A stretch of 64,000 bases of DNA, taken from NCBI RefSeq assembly GCF_027627475.1, contig NZ_CP115484.1, positions 1,611,501 to 1,675,500 of the forward strand, given 5' to 3'. Below the pieces are notes generated by a model, which had not been told where the DNA came from, ran no database searches, and saw only the letters and a list, made by a program, of their open reading frames with translations. Shown piece after piece: positions 17,399-26,279 of this stretch (position 1 is the stretch's first letter; each line of letters starts with the position of its first letter). A program made the translations under genes and the position numbers. The DNA comes from Paenibacillus sp. SYP-B4298 (GTDB lineage Bacteria; Bacillota; Bacilli; Paenibacillales; Paenibacillaceae).

Positions 17399-18445
17399 AT
17401 GCATAATGAAACATCTTCTTCACGTAAGTATAAATGGCTCGGCAGCTTGCTGCTGACTGGAGCGGTGCTGGGGCTTGTGTTGGCAGGGTGCAGCAGCAAA
17501 GAGGAGAAGTCGGTTGAGGAGAACAAAGCAGCGAATGGGCGCATCAGTGTGGTTACCAGCTTTTATCCGATTTATTATCTAGCGTCGCAGATTGGCGGCG
17601 AGCAGGCCAATGTGATCAATCTCATTCCAGCCGGGGTGGAGCCGCATGACTGGACGCCCAAAAGCAAGGATCTGAGCGAAGCTGCCAAGGCAAATCTGTT
17701 CCTCTATAATGGAGCTGGACTTGAAGGCTGGGTGGATGATTTCCTGAAGGGACTTGGCAGTGACAAGTCCGTGCAAGCCTTCTCGGTCAGCGATGGCATC
17801 CCGTTCATTGAAGCGGATGGAAGCGAGCATGAGCATAGTCATGGACATAGTCACGAGGAGGAAGCAGACCATGGTCATGAGGGCGAAGCGGAGCATAGCC
17901 ACGACGAAGAACACTCGGACCTGAATGTCGATCCGCATACATGGGTCAGCCCGAAATCTGCGCTGGCGATGGCCAGCAATATTAAGAACATGATGGTCAA
18001 GGTAGACGAGGGGCATGCTGCGGCGTATGAAGCGAATTATGAGCAGTTGAAGGCCAAGCTGGAGTCGCTCGACCAATCGTTCACCGAGCAGCTTGGCAAG
18101 CTGCCACGCAAGGATATTGTTGTTTCTCACCAGGCATTCGGCTATTTGGCACGTGATTACGGTCTGAACCAAGTTGCCATTATGGGCCTGTCTCCCGATG
18201 CGGAGCCAAGAGCCCAGGATTTGCTGGAGATCTCGAAGTTTGTGAAGGAACACGGCGTTCGCTATATTTTCTTCGAGGAGCTGGTATCGAGCGCTCTGGC
18301 GGAGACACTGGCACGCGAGGCGAAGGTGGAGACGCTGGTATTGAATCCGATAGAGGGCCTTACGCCAGACCAGGAGCAGGCGGGAGAAGATTTCATCTCG
18401 CTTATGGAAAGCAATCTGCAGCATCTCGTTCAAGCGCTGCAATAG
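17399..18445 (+). CDS. znuA: Zinc ABC transporter substrate-binding lipoprotein ZnuA/AdcA
   Basis: Captures zinc outside the membrane. The 348-residue protein has a lipoprotein signal peptide ending in LVLAGC (lipobox Cys near 31), the SBP_9 fold (VVTSFYPIYYLASQIGG, AGVEPHDWTPK) and a His/Glu/Asp-rich loop (residues about 140-175, many HEHSHGH-type repeats), then NVDPHTWVSP. The histidine positions and the Zur-like operator favour zinc over manganese. First gene of an operon with the ATPase and permease. Start ATG with AGGAG upstream. Confidence 0.94.
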   Translation: MHNETSSSRKYKWLGSLLLTGAVLGLVLAGCSSKEEKSVEENKAANGRISVVTSFYPIYYLASQIGGEQANVINLIPAGVEPHDWTPKSKDLSEAAKANLFLYNGAGLEGWVDDFLKGLGSDKSVQAFSVSDGIPFIEADGSEHEHSHGHSHEEEADHGHEGEAEHSHDEEHSDLNVDPHTWVSPKSALAMASNIKNMMVKVDEGHAAAYEANYEQLKAKLESLDQSFTEQLGKLPRKDIVVSHQAFGYLARDYGLNQVAIMGLSPDAEPRAQDLLEISKFVKEHGVRYIFFEELVSSALAETLAREAKVETLVLNPIEGLTPDQEQAGEDFISLMESNLQHLVQALQ

Positions 18446-18460
18446 AGAGGGGAGATAGCT

Positions 18461-19237
18461 GTGGACTGCCATCGTGATATTGTGACGATACGCGATCTTT
18501 CATTCGCATATGATCAGCAGCAGGTGATCAAGGATCTGAATTTCTCGATTAAGGAGCGAGACTTTGTTGGGCTGATTGGCTCGAATGGAGCGGGCAAGAC
18601 GACGCTGCTGCGCATGATTGTCGGCTTGCTCAAGCCGGCTGAGGGCGAGGTTTCCTTGTTCGGCGAACCGGTATCCCGGTTTCGCCATTGGGAGCGGATC
18701 GGGTATGTGCCGCAAAAGAATGCCTTCAATCCGCTCTTTCCGGCTACCGTGCGCGAGGTCGTGCTGTCTGGCCTCTACTCCCGCAACAAGCTGTTCTCCC
18801 GAATCAGCAAGGAGGATATGCGCAAGGCTGAGGACGCGATGCATGCGATGAGCATCGAGGATCTTGCCGCCAAGCGCATCGGCCAACTGTCCGGCGGCCA
18901 GCAGCAGCGCGTATTTTTGGCGAAGGCGCTCATCAACAATCCGGCGCTGCTGATCCTGGATGAGCCGACAGTGGGTATTGATATAGAGACGCAGCAGGGC
19001 TTCTTCCATATGATCAAGCACATGCATCAGCATCATAATATTACGTTCCTTATGGTGTCGCATGATATGGAGATGATTCGTTCTTACCTGGGCGAGGAGC
19101 CGAAGCAGACGAATGGAAAGCTTAAATTCTATATCAAGCATTCCCATGATCTGGAGAATTGCGTGGAGAGCGACCTGACTCATTCCTTGCGGGATTTGCG
19201 CCAGTCGATGGATCGGTTGTCTCCCGTCGTTGGTTAG
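18461..19237 (+). CDS. znuC: Zinc ABC transporter ATP-binding protein
   Basis: A 258-residue ABC ATPase energising zinc import. Walker A GSNGAGKTT (near 39), signature LSGGQQQR (near 146), Walker B LLILDEP and the switch His in MVSHD are all present. GTG start follows GGGGAG, 16 bases after znuA. The C-terminal extension after the H-loop (about 50 residues) is typical of the metal-importer subgroup. Confidence 0.93.
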   Translation: MDCHRDIVTIRDLSFAYDQQQVIKDLNFSIKERDFVGLIGSNGAGKTTLLRMIVGLLKPAEGEVSLFGEPVSRFRHWERIGYVPQKNAFNPLFPATVREVVLSGLYSRNKLFSRISKEDMRKAEDAMHAMSIEDLAAKRIGQLSGGQQQRVFLAKALINNPALLILDEPTVGIDIETQQGFFHMIKHMHQHHNITFLMVSHDMEMIRSYLGEEPKQTNGKLKFYIKHSHDLENCVESDLTHSLRDLRQSMDRLSPVVG

Positions 19238-19307
19238 AAAATAACGTTCATTCGTGGTCTTGTCTGACCTGCAAGGACATAATGTATACTATGGTGCGGA
19301 ACAGAGT

Positions 19308-19332
19308 GCTGCCCCCTTAAGCTTGGGGCAGC
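19308..19332 (+). repeat. Hairpin between znuC and znuB
   Basis: GCTGCCCC pairs with GGGGCAGC across a 9-base loop in the 122-base gap. No T-run follows. A possible -10 (TATACT, 19285-19290) lies just upstream with a poor -35. The element could adjust permease levels relative to the other subunits. Confidence 0.5.
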
Positions 19333-19359
19333 CGTGGACGCTTGAAGGAAGGGCTAACC

Positions 19360-20163
19360 TTGGAAATTATACAAACGGAATTTTTTCAGCGAGCCTTGAT
19401 CGGAGGGTTGCTGATCGGAATTACGGCTCCTCTGATGGGGCTGTTTCTTGTGTTGCGGCGATTATCGATGATTGGGGATACGCTGGCGCATGTGTCCATT
19501 GCTGGCGTGGCGCTTGGGTTTCTGATCGGAATCTATCCGATCGGGGTCGGCTTGCTGTTTGCGCTGGGAGCTGCCTTTGCGATTGAGAAGCTGCGCAAAG
19601 CCTACAAGACGTATGCGGAATTATCCATTGCGATCATTATGTCGGGTGGAGTAGCGCTCGCCTCGTTGTTGTTCACGATGGGGCGCGGCTTCAATGTCAA
19701 TGTGACCGGTTATTTGTTCGGCAGCATCTATACGCTTGGCAATGAAGATCTTGTGGTGATCGCAGTGGTGACGGTTGTGGTGCTGGCTGCTGTGGTGCTG
19801 CACTATAAGGAACTGTTCCTGCTGACCTTTGATGAGGATGCGGCGGCGGTCAACGGTTTGCCAGTACGCTATTTTAATATTATGATAAGTATATTGACCG
19901 CCTTAGTCATTAGCGCTTCGATCAAGATCGTCGGTGCGTTGCTGATCTCTGCCCTGTTGACCATACCAGCGGCATGTAGTCTGATCATTGCGCGCAGCTT
20001 TAAACAGACGATCATCACAGTCGTTGCTGTCGCGGAGCTGGCCGTGATGTCCGGCCTGCTAATCGCCGGTGTATGGAATCTGGCACCTGGCGGCACCATC
20101 GTCATGCTGCTTATTTGCATGCTGATGATTTTGCTGCTGGTCAAACGCGGTTTCAAAATATGA
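19360..20163 (+). CDS. znuB: Zinc ABC transporter permease
   Basis: A 267-residue ABC-3 family permease with eight or so hydrophobic segments and the conserved features GGLLIGITAPLMGLFLVLRR, GDTLAHVSIAG and the EAA-like loop. The chosen start is TTG, six bases after AAGGAAGGG; a TTG 18 bases upstream would overlap this site. It completes the importer with ZnuA and ZnuC, although a 122-base gap with a hairpin separates it from znuC. Confidence 0.92.
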   Translation: MEIIQTEFFQRALIGGLLIGITAPLMGLFLVLRRLSMIGDTLAHVSIAGVALGFLIGIYPIGVGLLFALGAAFAIEKLRKAYKTYAELSIAIIMSGGVALASLLFTMGRGFNVNVTGYLFGSIYTLGNEDLVVIAVVTVVVLAAVVLHYKELFLLTFDEDAAAVNGLPVRYFNIMISILTALVISASIKIVGALLISALLTIPAACSLIIARSFKQTIITVVAVAELAVMSGLLIAGVWNLAPGGTIVMLLICMLMILLLVKRGFKI

Positions 20164-20182
20164 TGCGAAAGTAGGCTGCTCT

Positions 20183-20890
20183 ATGGATGTTACGGTTTGG
20201 ATGGCGTTTGCCGGAGGAGTCGCTTCATTTGTCTCGCCGTGCTGCCTGCCCTTATATCCTTCTTATCTGTCGTACATAACAGGCATTTCGGTGAAGGATA
20301 TAAAGGCAGACCATCGGACCTCAGAGGTGCGAATCCGTACAATGGCTCACACCTTCTTTTTTATGCTCGGATTTTCATTCGTGTTCTTCTCGCTCGGCTA
20401 CGGAACAAGTCTGTTTGCCGACTTCTTCAGCAATTATCAGGAATTGATCCGCCAGATTTCAGCGATTTTCATCGTGCTGCTCGGTCTATTCCTGCTTGGC
20501 ATCTTCCAACCGCAACTGCTGATGAAGGAGCGCAAGCTGGATTTGCGAATGAAGAAATCAGGCTATGTCGCTTCCTTTATATTCGGTATCGGCTTCTCTG
20601 CAGGCTGGTCGCCTTGCGTTGGCCCGATCCTGGCGGCGATATTGCTGCTCGGCACAACACAGCCTGGAGCATGGTTTCAGTTGACCGCTGCTTATTCGCT
20701 CGGCTTTGCAATTCCATTCTTCGTGCTCGCGTTCTTCATTGGCTCGACCCGCTGGATGCTGAAATACTCCAATGCCATCATGAAGGTCGGAGGTGCACTG
20801 ATGATCGTCATGGGAATTCTGCTGTTCACGGATCAGATGACCAAAATTACGATCTGGCTCAATCAGTTCGCTCCGTCCAACCTGGGCTAG
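20183..20890 (+). CDS. ccdA: Cytochrome c biogenesis protein CcdA
   Basis: A 235-residue polytopic membrane protein that carries reducing equivalents from cytoplasmic thioredoxin across the membrane, for heme attachment to cytochrome c and for spore maturation thiol exchange. Six hydrophobic segments; the two redox cysteines are in SPCCLPLYPSYL (near 20) and GWSPCVGPIL (near 145). Length equals B. subtilis CcdA. It lies 19 bases after znuB; a functional link with zinc import is not evident. Confidence 0.92.
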   Translation: MDVTVWMAFAGGVASFVSPCCLPLYPSYLSYITGISVKDIKADHRTSEVRIRTMAHTFFFMLGFSFVFFSLGYGTSLFADFFSNYQELIRQISAIFIVLLGLFLLGIFQPQLLMKERKLDLRMKKSGYVASFIFGIGFSAGWSPCVGPILAAILLLGTTQPGAWFQLTAAYSLGFAIPFFVLAFFIGSTRWMLKYSNAIMKVGGALMIVMGILLFTDQMTKITIWLNQFAPSNLG

Positions 20891-20941
20891 AGCCACGGGC
20901 ACCCGGTATGTGCCGCTCGGGTGGCACGAGCCGCAGGGCGG

Positions 20942-22015
20942 TTACGTGAAGTAATCGATCGTGCTTTCTGGAAAATGCTCGAAGATGCGCTCCGACAAGT
21001 ACATGCGGAGCGCTTCTGCTTTTTCATCGGGATAGACATATTTGCCCTGACCCCAGCGACCCCATTTGTATTTGCGCTGCTCAATGTCCATCTCCAGCTT
21101 GGTGCGGGGATAACGTCTTTCAATGGTGCTCTTCGCTGTCTTGGTGAAGCGATGCTGAATCAGCTCAAAGGTGAGCTGAGTGCGCGCCTCCGGCGGGAGT
21201 GCTGCGGCCAGCGCCTCAATTAACTCTCCGTAGCCTTGTTCCCAGTCGTCATGCCATATAATCGGGGCGATGATAAAGCCGAGCGGGTAGCCGGCCTTGG
21301 CAATTTTGCCAGCCGCTTCGATCCGTTCCTCAAAGCTGGAGGTGGCGGGCTCGAAATGCTTGATCACATATTTGCTGTTGACACTAAATCGAATGCGAGT
21401 GTGCCCTTGATGGTTTAGATCGAGCAGTGAATCGACATGATGGAACTTGGTGACGAATCGCAGCCGGCCATACTCTTGATCGGCCATGAAGTTTATCAGC
21501 TCTTCGAGACTGCCGGTAATCGGCTCGAGCCCCACAGGATCAGACGTACAGGCGGCCTCGAAGCGAGTTATATCTGGCTTGCGCTCCTCAATGTAGCGCT
21601 GTGCGGCCTCCATAATCTCTGTGGTATTGACGTACACGCGAATGTAGGGCTTGGCGCCAAGCGTCGTTTGCAGATAACAGTAATGACAGTGACCCATACA
21701 GCCTGTCGCAATCGGGATGGCATATTCCGCGGAAGGCTTGGACGTATCGAACTTCAACGTCTTGCGAACACCGACGACAAGCGTTCGCTTGGCGATCTTA
21801 TATTGCTCTAGCTCACTGTCGCCAGGAAAGTTGGTTATCCGATTGTGCGAGGTGGTCATCCGCAGCGGAATGCCCTGATCCTGCGCCCATTGGTATATCC
21901 GCTTTCCTTTTTCGTATTCCAATGCACCTGGTTCAAAATAGACAAGCTCGGGAACGAAGGACGGACGAGGCGCGCGCAGACGTTTCTTCGGCGGCTCTGT
22001 AACCGTAGTTTCCAT
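20942..22015 (-). CDS. splB: Spore photoproduct lyase
   Basis: Radical-SAM enzyme that reverts the UV photoproduct 5-thyminyl-5,6-dihydrothymine in spore DNA during germination. The 357-residue protein has the CX3CX2C cluster motif (TGCMGHCHYCYLQ) and the family block FEAACTSDPVGLEP, which carries the cysteine thought to donate hydrogen. Start is the ATG 11 bases after AAGGAGG; the frame is open 29 codons further upstream. No splA is seen upstream. It converges with ccdA across 51 bases. Confidence 0.94.
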   Translation of the reverse strand: METTVTEPPKKRLRAPRPSFVPELVYFEPGALEYEKGKRIYQWAQDQGIPLRMTTSHNRITNFPGDSELEQYKIAKRTLVVGVRKTLKFDTSKPSAEYAIPIATGCMGHCHYCYLQTTLGAKPYIRVYVNTTEIMEAAQRYIEERKPDITRFEAACTSDPVGLEPITGSLEELINFMADQEYGRLRFVTKFHHVDSLLDLNHQGHTRIRFSVNSKYVIKHFEPATSSFEERIEAAGKIAKAGYPLGFIIAPIIWHDDWEQGYGELIEALAAALPPEARTQLTFELIQHRFTKTAKSTIERRYPRTKLEMDIEQRKYKWGRWGQGKYVYPDEKAEALRMYLSERIFEHFPESTIDYFT

Positions 22016-22233
22016 TATTGCAGCAACCTCCTTGATCATGTGGATGTGGATAAATACAAGGATTAGTGTGCCCGCATACACAGCAAAACAAAGCAAAAGC
22101 ATAGGTGGTGGAAAGTAGCAGCGGTGCCCTAAAAATCCCCGCGAAAGTTGCGGAGCAGGTACAAGTCATTGTATGATACTATAGAAGCTGCTGCCTTTTT
22201 GCAGGAAATGAAGCAGGTTAGGGGGATCTTTCA

Positions 22234-22656
22234 ATGCCTACGCCGAGCATGGAAGACTATTTGGAGAGGATATACAAACTTATCGACGAAAAAGGATACG
22301 CTCGCGTCTCTGACATCGCCGAAGGCTTGGAGGTACATCCCTCATCCGTTACGAAGATGATCCAGAAGCTGGATAAGGATAATTATCTCATTTATGAGAA
22401 ATATCGCGGACTTGTACTCACAAATAAAGGCAAGAAGATGGGGAAAAGGCTGGTTGACCGCCATCATTTGCTGGAGCAGTTTCTGACAGTGATTGGCGTT
22501 CAAGAAGAAAATATATATCAGGACGTAGAGGGAATTGAGCACCATCTGAGCTGGGATTCGATTACCTGCATCGAGACGTTGGTAGAATATTTTCGCAGAG
22601 ATGAAAGCAGACTGCAGGAGCTGGCCGCAGTACGCCAAGAGCTTGAGAGCGAGTAA
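22234..22656 (+). CDS. mntR: Manganese-dependent transcriptional regulator MntR
   Basis: DtxR-family repressor of manganese uptake. The 140-residue sequence is very close to B. subtilis Mnt[13 protein letters not shown] with metal ligand Asp8, the winged-helix segment [20 protein letters not shown], and EGIEHHLSW carrying the Glu-Glu-His ligand set. Asp8 is the residue associated with manganese selectivity. Start ATG follows AGGGGGA. It is monocistronic, ending at a hairpin terminator. Confidence 0.96.
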   Translation: MPTPSMEDYLERIYKLIDEKGYARVSDIAEGLEVHPSSVTKMIQKLDKDNYLIYEKYRGLVLTNKGKKMGKRLVDRHHLLEQFLTVIGVQEENIYQDVEGIEHHLSWDSITCIETLVEYFRRDESRLQELAAVRQELESE

Positions 22657-22672
22657 ACGGATGAACAGCATG

Positions 22673-22711
22673 AGCAGCAGTGTGGGGAACGATCCCTGTA
22701 CTGCTGCTTTT
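22673..22711 (+). terminator. Terminator of mntR
   Basis: AGCAGCAGT pairs with ACTGCTGCT, with an inner GGGGAACGATCCC hairpin, followed by a short T-run (TTTTG). Confidence 0.7.
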
Positions 22712-22838
22712 GTGTTGAATTAGGATGAGGTCGAAATCCATTTCTCCCTGCATACACATTAGTAATTGTGCTTAGATGAGGCTGCAAGCTCGCCCGCTAG
22801 CCACAAGCTTGCAGCTTAGAGGGGGAGGCAGATTCCGA

Positions 22839-23768
22839 TTGCACATTAATGCGGTATTTGAAGGTGGCGGCATGAAGGGCATCTCATTGGTAGGAGCTGT
22901 CCATGCGGCAGAGCGGCACGGCATTCGCTTCCATCGTCTGGCAGGGACATCCGCAGGCGGAATCGTAGCGGCGCTATTGGCAGCGGGGTATACAGCATCA
23001 GAGATGAAGCCGATCATTCAGGCGACCTCGTTCGCTGCACTTATGCAGCGTCCCAGAGGGTTTAGAATAAAATGGGTAGGTTCAGCGGCACGCTTGCTGA
23101 TTCGCAAGGGGCTCTATTCTGGCGATGGTCTGGAGCAGTGGATTAGAAAGCTGCTGGCTGCCAAAGGGGTTGTTACGTTCGACGACCTGCCTCGTTATAA
23201 GCTTAAGCTTATCGCCTCGGATATTACCAATGGCAAGCTCCTCGTCCTTCCTGATGATATATCGTATTATGGCATTGCCCCCAAGGAGCTGGAGGTAGCC
23301 AGGGCAATTCGTATGAGTACCAGCATCCCGTTTTTTTTTGATCCGGTACAGATCAAGGGGGATGGCTTCAAGAGCAGAATCAAAGGACTGCGGCCGCAGC
23401 GCAAAAATGCTTTTGTCGTGGATGGGGGCTTGCTCAGTAATTTTCCACTCTGGCTGTTTGACGAGCAGCATTGCAAGGCGTGCGGGGAGGAGGCTTTGCC
23501 CGCTGTGGGCTTTCAGATGGTAGGCAAAAACGACACCGAGCCGCGGATGATCCGCGGCCCGGTGTCGATGCTTCAAGCGATGATCGAGACGATGTTGCTG
23601 GCTCATGACCAGCGCTACATTGAAAAAGGAGACCGGGAACGCACGATCAAAATCCCGACGCTTGGCGTGCGCACTACGCAATTTCACTTGTCCCAGCAGC
23701 GGAGCGAGGAATTGTTTCATTCCGGTGTCGCCGCTGCAGAACAGTTCTTTGCTTCCTATCGGCCTTAA
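22839..23768 (+). CDS. Patatin-like phospholipase family protein
   Basis: A lipid acyl hydrolase of the patatin fold with a Ser-Asp dyad. The motifs are complete: oxyanion loop EGGGMKG, nucleophile elbow GTSAGG, and catalytic DGG (VVDGGLLSNFP). I place the start at TTG (product 309 residues, beginning M-HINAVFEGGG), ten bases after AGGGGGAGG. An ATG 63 bases upstream is in frame but has no clear site and adds residues not expected before the beta strand. The gene overlaps the convergent downstream gene by four bases. Substrate unknown. Confidence 0.85.
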   Translation: MHINAVFEGGGMKGISLVGAVHAAERHGIRFHRLAGTSAGGIVAALLAAGYTASEMKPIIQATSFAALMQRPRGFRIKWVGSAARLLIRKGLYSGDGLEQWIRKLLAAKGVVTFDDLPRYKLKLIASDITNGKLLVLPDDISYYGIAPKELEVARAIRMSTSIPFFFDPVQIKGDGFKSRIKGLRPQRKNAFVVDGGLLSNFPLWLFDEQHCKACGEEALPAVGFQMVGKNDTEPRMIRGPVSMLQAMIETMLLAHDQRYIEKGDRERTIKIPTLGVRTTQFHLSQQRSEELFHSGVAAAEQFFASYRP

Positions 23769-24064
23769 TGATATTTAGGAAGGTCATCCTGATTGTCGTC
23801 CTTGCCGCCCTCGATGACGCGGAAGGGGATATTTTTGCGAGATGTCTTGCTCCTATGGCTGGGAGAGCTCGTCGCTCTGGGTCTGGCAGAGACGCCGGGG
23901 CGACCCTGCGTGCCATTGCGCCGAAGAGGCTTAGGCGGAAATTTGTACAGCAGGAATATTGCGCCGAGCACCACAATCGGGATGACATATTGATCCAAAT
24001 TCGCGGCAAGGCCAATCGCAGCCAGTACAATGATGACAATCAAGGCAGGACTCATCTTCCTCAT
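23765..24064 (-). CDS. Small membrane protein with basic tail
   Basis: A 99-residue protein I do not recognise. Two hydrophobic segments near the N-terminus (residues about 4-20 ALIVIIVLAAIGLAANL, and 26-40 IPIVVLGAIFLLYKF) are followed by a basic, Ser/Arg/Pro-rich cytoplasmic tail of about 55 residues. The start is the ATG seven bases after AAGGAG; another ATG six bases upstream is too close to that site. It lies 15 bases downstream of yqhQ and is probably co-transcribed with it. Confidence 0.65.
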   Translation of the reverse strand: MRKMSPALIVIIVLAAIGLAANLDQYVIPIVVLGAIFLLYKFPPKPLRRNGTQGRPGVSARPRATSSPSHRSKTSRKNIPFRVIEGGKDDNQDDLPKYH

Positions 24065-24079
24065 AGCCATTCTCCTTTC

Positions 24080-25069
24080 TTAGCTGGCGGAGCGGCTGGT
24101 TGTGGCCGCGGTCGCCATTTGGCGGTCAAGCTCTCTCATCCGGTTGAAGGAAGCGATCGATACTTCGACCTGTTCGTCCGTCGGTTCCTTGGTCGTCAGC
24201 TTCTGCAGCCACAGACCAGGGTAGCCCAGCACACGCAGCACAGGTGTATCGCGCAGCATATTAGTAAAGCGCAGTGCCTCATATGAAGCGCCCAGCACGA
24301 CTGGCAGCAGCAACACCCGTATATAGACCCGCTCCCATAACGAATCCCATGTGAAGAACGAATAGATAATGACGCCTAATATGACGGACAGCACGATGAA
24401 GCTGCTGCCGCAACGGTAATGCAGGGTGCTGAACTTTTGCACATTCTTCACTGTCAGCTCCAAGCCTGCTTCATAGGCGCTGATGACTTTGTGCTCGGCT
24501 CCATGATATTGGAATAGCCGTTTGATGAGCGGTGTCATCGAGATCAGGTACAGGTAGACGAGCAAAAATACAATTTTGATCAGCCCTTCAATCAGATTAT
24601 GCATGATGACATTGTCAAATGCGTTCTGAAATAGCAGCTCCTCTACAATGGCGGGCGTCACGGTGAAAATCAGCTTGCCGAAAATAAACGAGATGATGCC
24701 GGCGATCGCTACGCCAAAGATCATCGACAGGCTAAGTCCTGACTTTTCCTCCTTCTTGGGTTTGGCCGGAGCCTCAGGGTTGGTGTTGGCCTCTTCCGCG
24801 CTCTCGTCCTCAGCGTAGGCTTCAAAAGAGTAGTTCAAGTGCTGCGAGCCCTTGGCGCTCGATTCGATAATGCCCACCACGCCGCGCAATAATGGAATTT
24901 TCTTCAGCTTCTGTACCCATGGCTTGGTCGTTTTGGGCACCTCGTAGAAGGTAATTTCATTATTCTTGCGCCGCACCGCGGTTACATTGACATGCTGTCC
25001 GGCAAACATCACGCCCTCAATGACGGCTTGTCCCCCATAAATATTTTGTTTCTGCGACAGGATGCTCAC
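24080..25069 (-). CDS. yqhQ: DUF1385 membrane protein YqhQ
   Basis: A 329-residue multi-pass membrane protein of the DUF1385 family. The N-terminus has the family start YGGQAVIEGVMFAGQ, and the central region has YHGAEHKVISAYE, a conserved His/Glu cluster that suggests metal binding. Predicted helices lie near 115-140, 155-180 and 215-260. A charged, Glu/Ala/Pro-rich stretch (85-110) is probably cytoplasmic. Molecular function is unknown; it is divergent from yqhR, as in B. subtilis. Confidence 0.9.
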   Translation of the reverse strand: MSILSQKQNIYGGQAVIEGVMFAGQHVNVTAVRRKNNEITFYEVPKTTKPWVQKLKKIPLLRGVVGIIESSAKGSQHLNYSFEAYAEDESAEEANTNPEAPAKPKKEEKSGLSLSMIFGVAIAGIISFIFGKLIFTVTPAIVEELLFQNAFDNVIMHNLIEGLIKIVFLLVYLYLISMTPLIKRLFQYHGAEHKVISAYEAGLELTVKNVQKFSTLHYRCGSSFIVLSVILGVIIYSFFTWDSLWERVYIRVLLLPVVLGASYEALRFTNMLRDTPVLRVLGYPGLWLQKLTTKEPTDEQVEVSIASFNRMRELDRQMATAATTSRSAS

Positions 25070-25236
25070 CTTCCCTTAACAATTTCTGCGGTTATCCGCC
25101 TAATCATTCCTTCTTCTATTGTACTTGATATTGATGCAGGATGCCAATGGTCTTATGCAGCGCGGGCGATAGGTTGGATAGACGTCAACGCTTGGAGCAT
25201 AATAAGTTCAAATTGTTAGAAAGGATGAAATGAGCT

Positions 25237-25734
25237 GTGGCGCACGCAACGACTTCACCCTATGAGGGGCATCAGACTAACCGCTGGCTGTATGGCTTGA
25301 ACATCGGTTTTTTTGCCGGGCTGATCGGTGGACTATTTCACTGGCTGCTCTATGGCATCCACTTTACCACCGTCCTGCCAGGCTTTATGCTGGACATCTT
25401 CATGAAGCAGAGCTTCCTCGTATCGTATTGGGGCATTGCTGCCGGAATAGCCGCTTTTATCGTCTTTTCGATCGGGGCTGCATACCTGTACCTGCTCACT
25501 CTCGGGCAATATCGGGGACCATGGCCGGGCTTGCTCTATGGCTTGTTCTGGTGGGCTGTTATCTATCTTGGTGTAGGCCCGTGGTGGGGGATGGTGAAGC
25601 CCTTTCGCCTGCTGGGGTGGAATTCCATTACGACAGAATGTTGCTTTTATTTGATATGGGGGCTGTTTATCGGCTATTCCATCGCCTTTGAGTTTCATGA
25701 CGAAGCCTCGCGGGAGCCTGTTCACGCCAGCTAA
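25237..25734 (+). CDS. yqhR: YqhR-like membrane protein
   Basis: A 165-residue protein with four hydrophobic segments (beginning NIGFFAGLIGGLFHWLLYGI) and tryptophan-rich loops (WPGLLYGLFWWAVIYLGVGPWWGM). Its place between yqhQ and aroQ and its length match YqhR. GTG start after AAAGGATG. Role unknown. The 167-base gap to yqhQ must hold divergent promoters, none clear to me. Confidence 0.82.
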   Translation: MAHATTSPYEGHQTNRWLYGLNIGFFAGLIGGLFHWLLYGIHFTTVLPGFMLDIFMKQSFLVSYWGIAAGIAAFIVFSIGAAYLYLLTLGQYRGPWPGLLYGLFWWAVIYLGVGPWWGMVKPFRLLGWNSITTECCFYLIWGLFIGYSIAFEFHDEASREPVHAS

Positions 25735-25830
25735 GGAAACACTTCTCAAATGTCTTTGTTTTGTGGTAAAATGTCAAAGAACTTTGCAGAGGTGAGAACT
25801 TGCGCTCCTGCATATAAGGGAGGTTCTCGC

Positions 25831-26274
25831 ATGACGAGAATAGTTGTCATCAATGGCCCGAATCTGAATATGCTTGGCATTCGTGAGCCGCAAGTATACG
25901 GCACAGTGACGCTTGCTGATATAGAGCAGTCACTGCGGGATAGTGCAACGGGGCAGCAGGTGGAGCTGGAGTTTTTCCAGTCTAACCACGAAGGCGCACT
26001 GATCGACAGAATCCATGCTGCGTTCGGTCAGGAAGACGGCATATTGATTAATCCTGGAGCTTATACCCATTACAGCTATGCGCTGCGTGATGCGCTTAGC
26101 GGTGTCGGCCTCCCGGTGGTTGAGGTGCATCTATCCAATATACATAAGCGTGAAGCCTTCCGTCATGTATCCGTCATCGCGCCTGTAGCGCTCGGCCAGA
26201 TTGCCGGATTTGGCCCGCTCGGCTATGAGTTGGGGCTCACCGCTCTGTTGCAGCATATCCGAAAGGGAGGCTAA
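25831..26274 (+). CDS. aroQ: 3-dehydroquinate dehydratase, type II
   Basis: Shikimate-pathway enzyme converting 3-dehydroquinate to 3-dehydroshikimate. The 147-residue protein has the type II signatures: [16 protein letters not shown] with the catalytic Tyr, [28 protein letters not shown] and [14 protein letters not shown]. Start is the ATG eight bases after AAGGGAGG; the upstream 27 open codons are not needed. Corresponds to yqhS. Confidence 0.95.
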   Translation: MTRIVVINGPNLNMLGIREPQVYGTVTLADIEQSLRDSATGQQVELEFFQSNHEGALIDRIHAAFGQEDGILINPGAYTHYSYALRDALSGVGLPVVEVHLSNIHKREAFRHVSVIAPVALGQIAGFGPLGYELGLTALLQHIRKGG

Positions 26275-26279
26275 TAACG

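Noticed and set aside
20197-20949. A 250-codon plus-strand frame inside ccdA
   Set aside because: Overlaps CcdA, whose motifs and length are exact; composition is not protein-like.
23768-24286. A 172-codon plus-strand frame opposite yqhQ and the small membrane protein
   Set aside because: No start site and it crosses two minus-strand genes with good sites.
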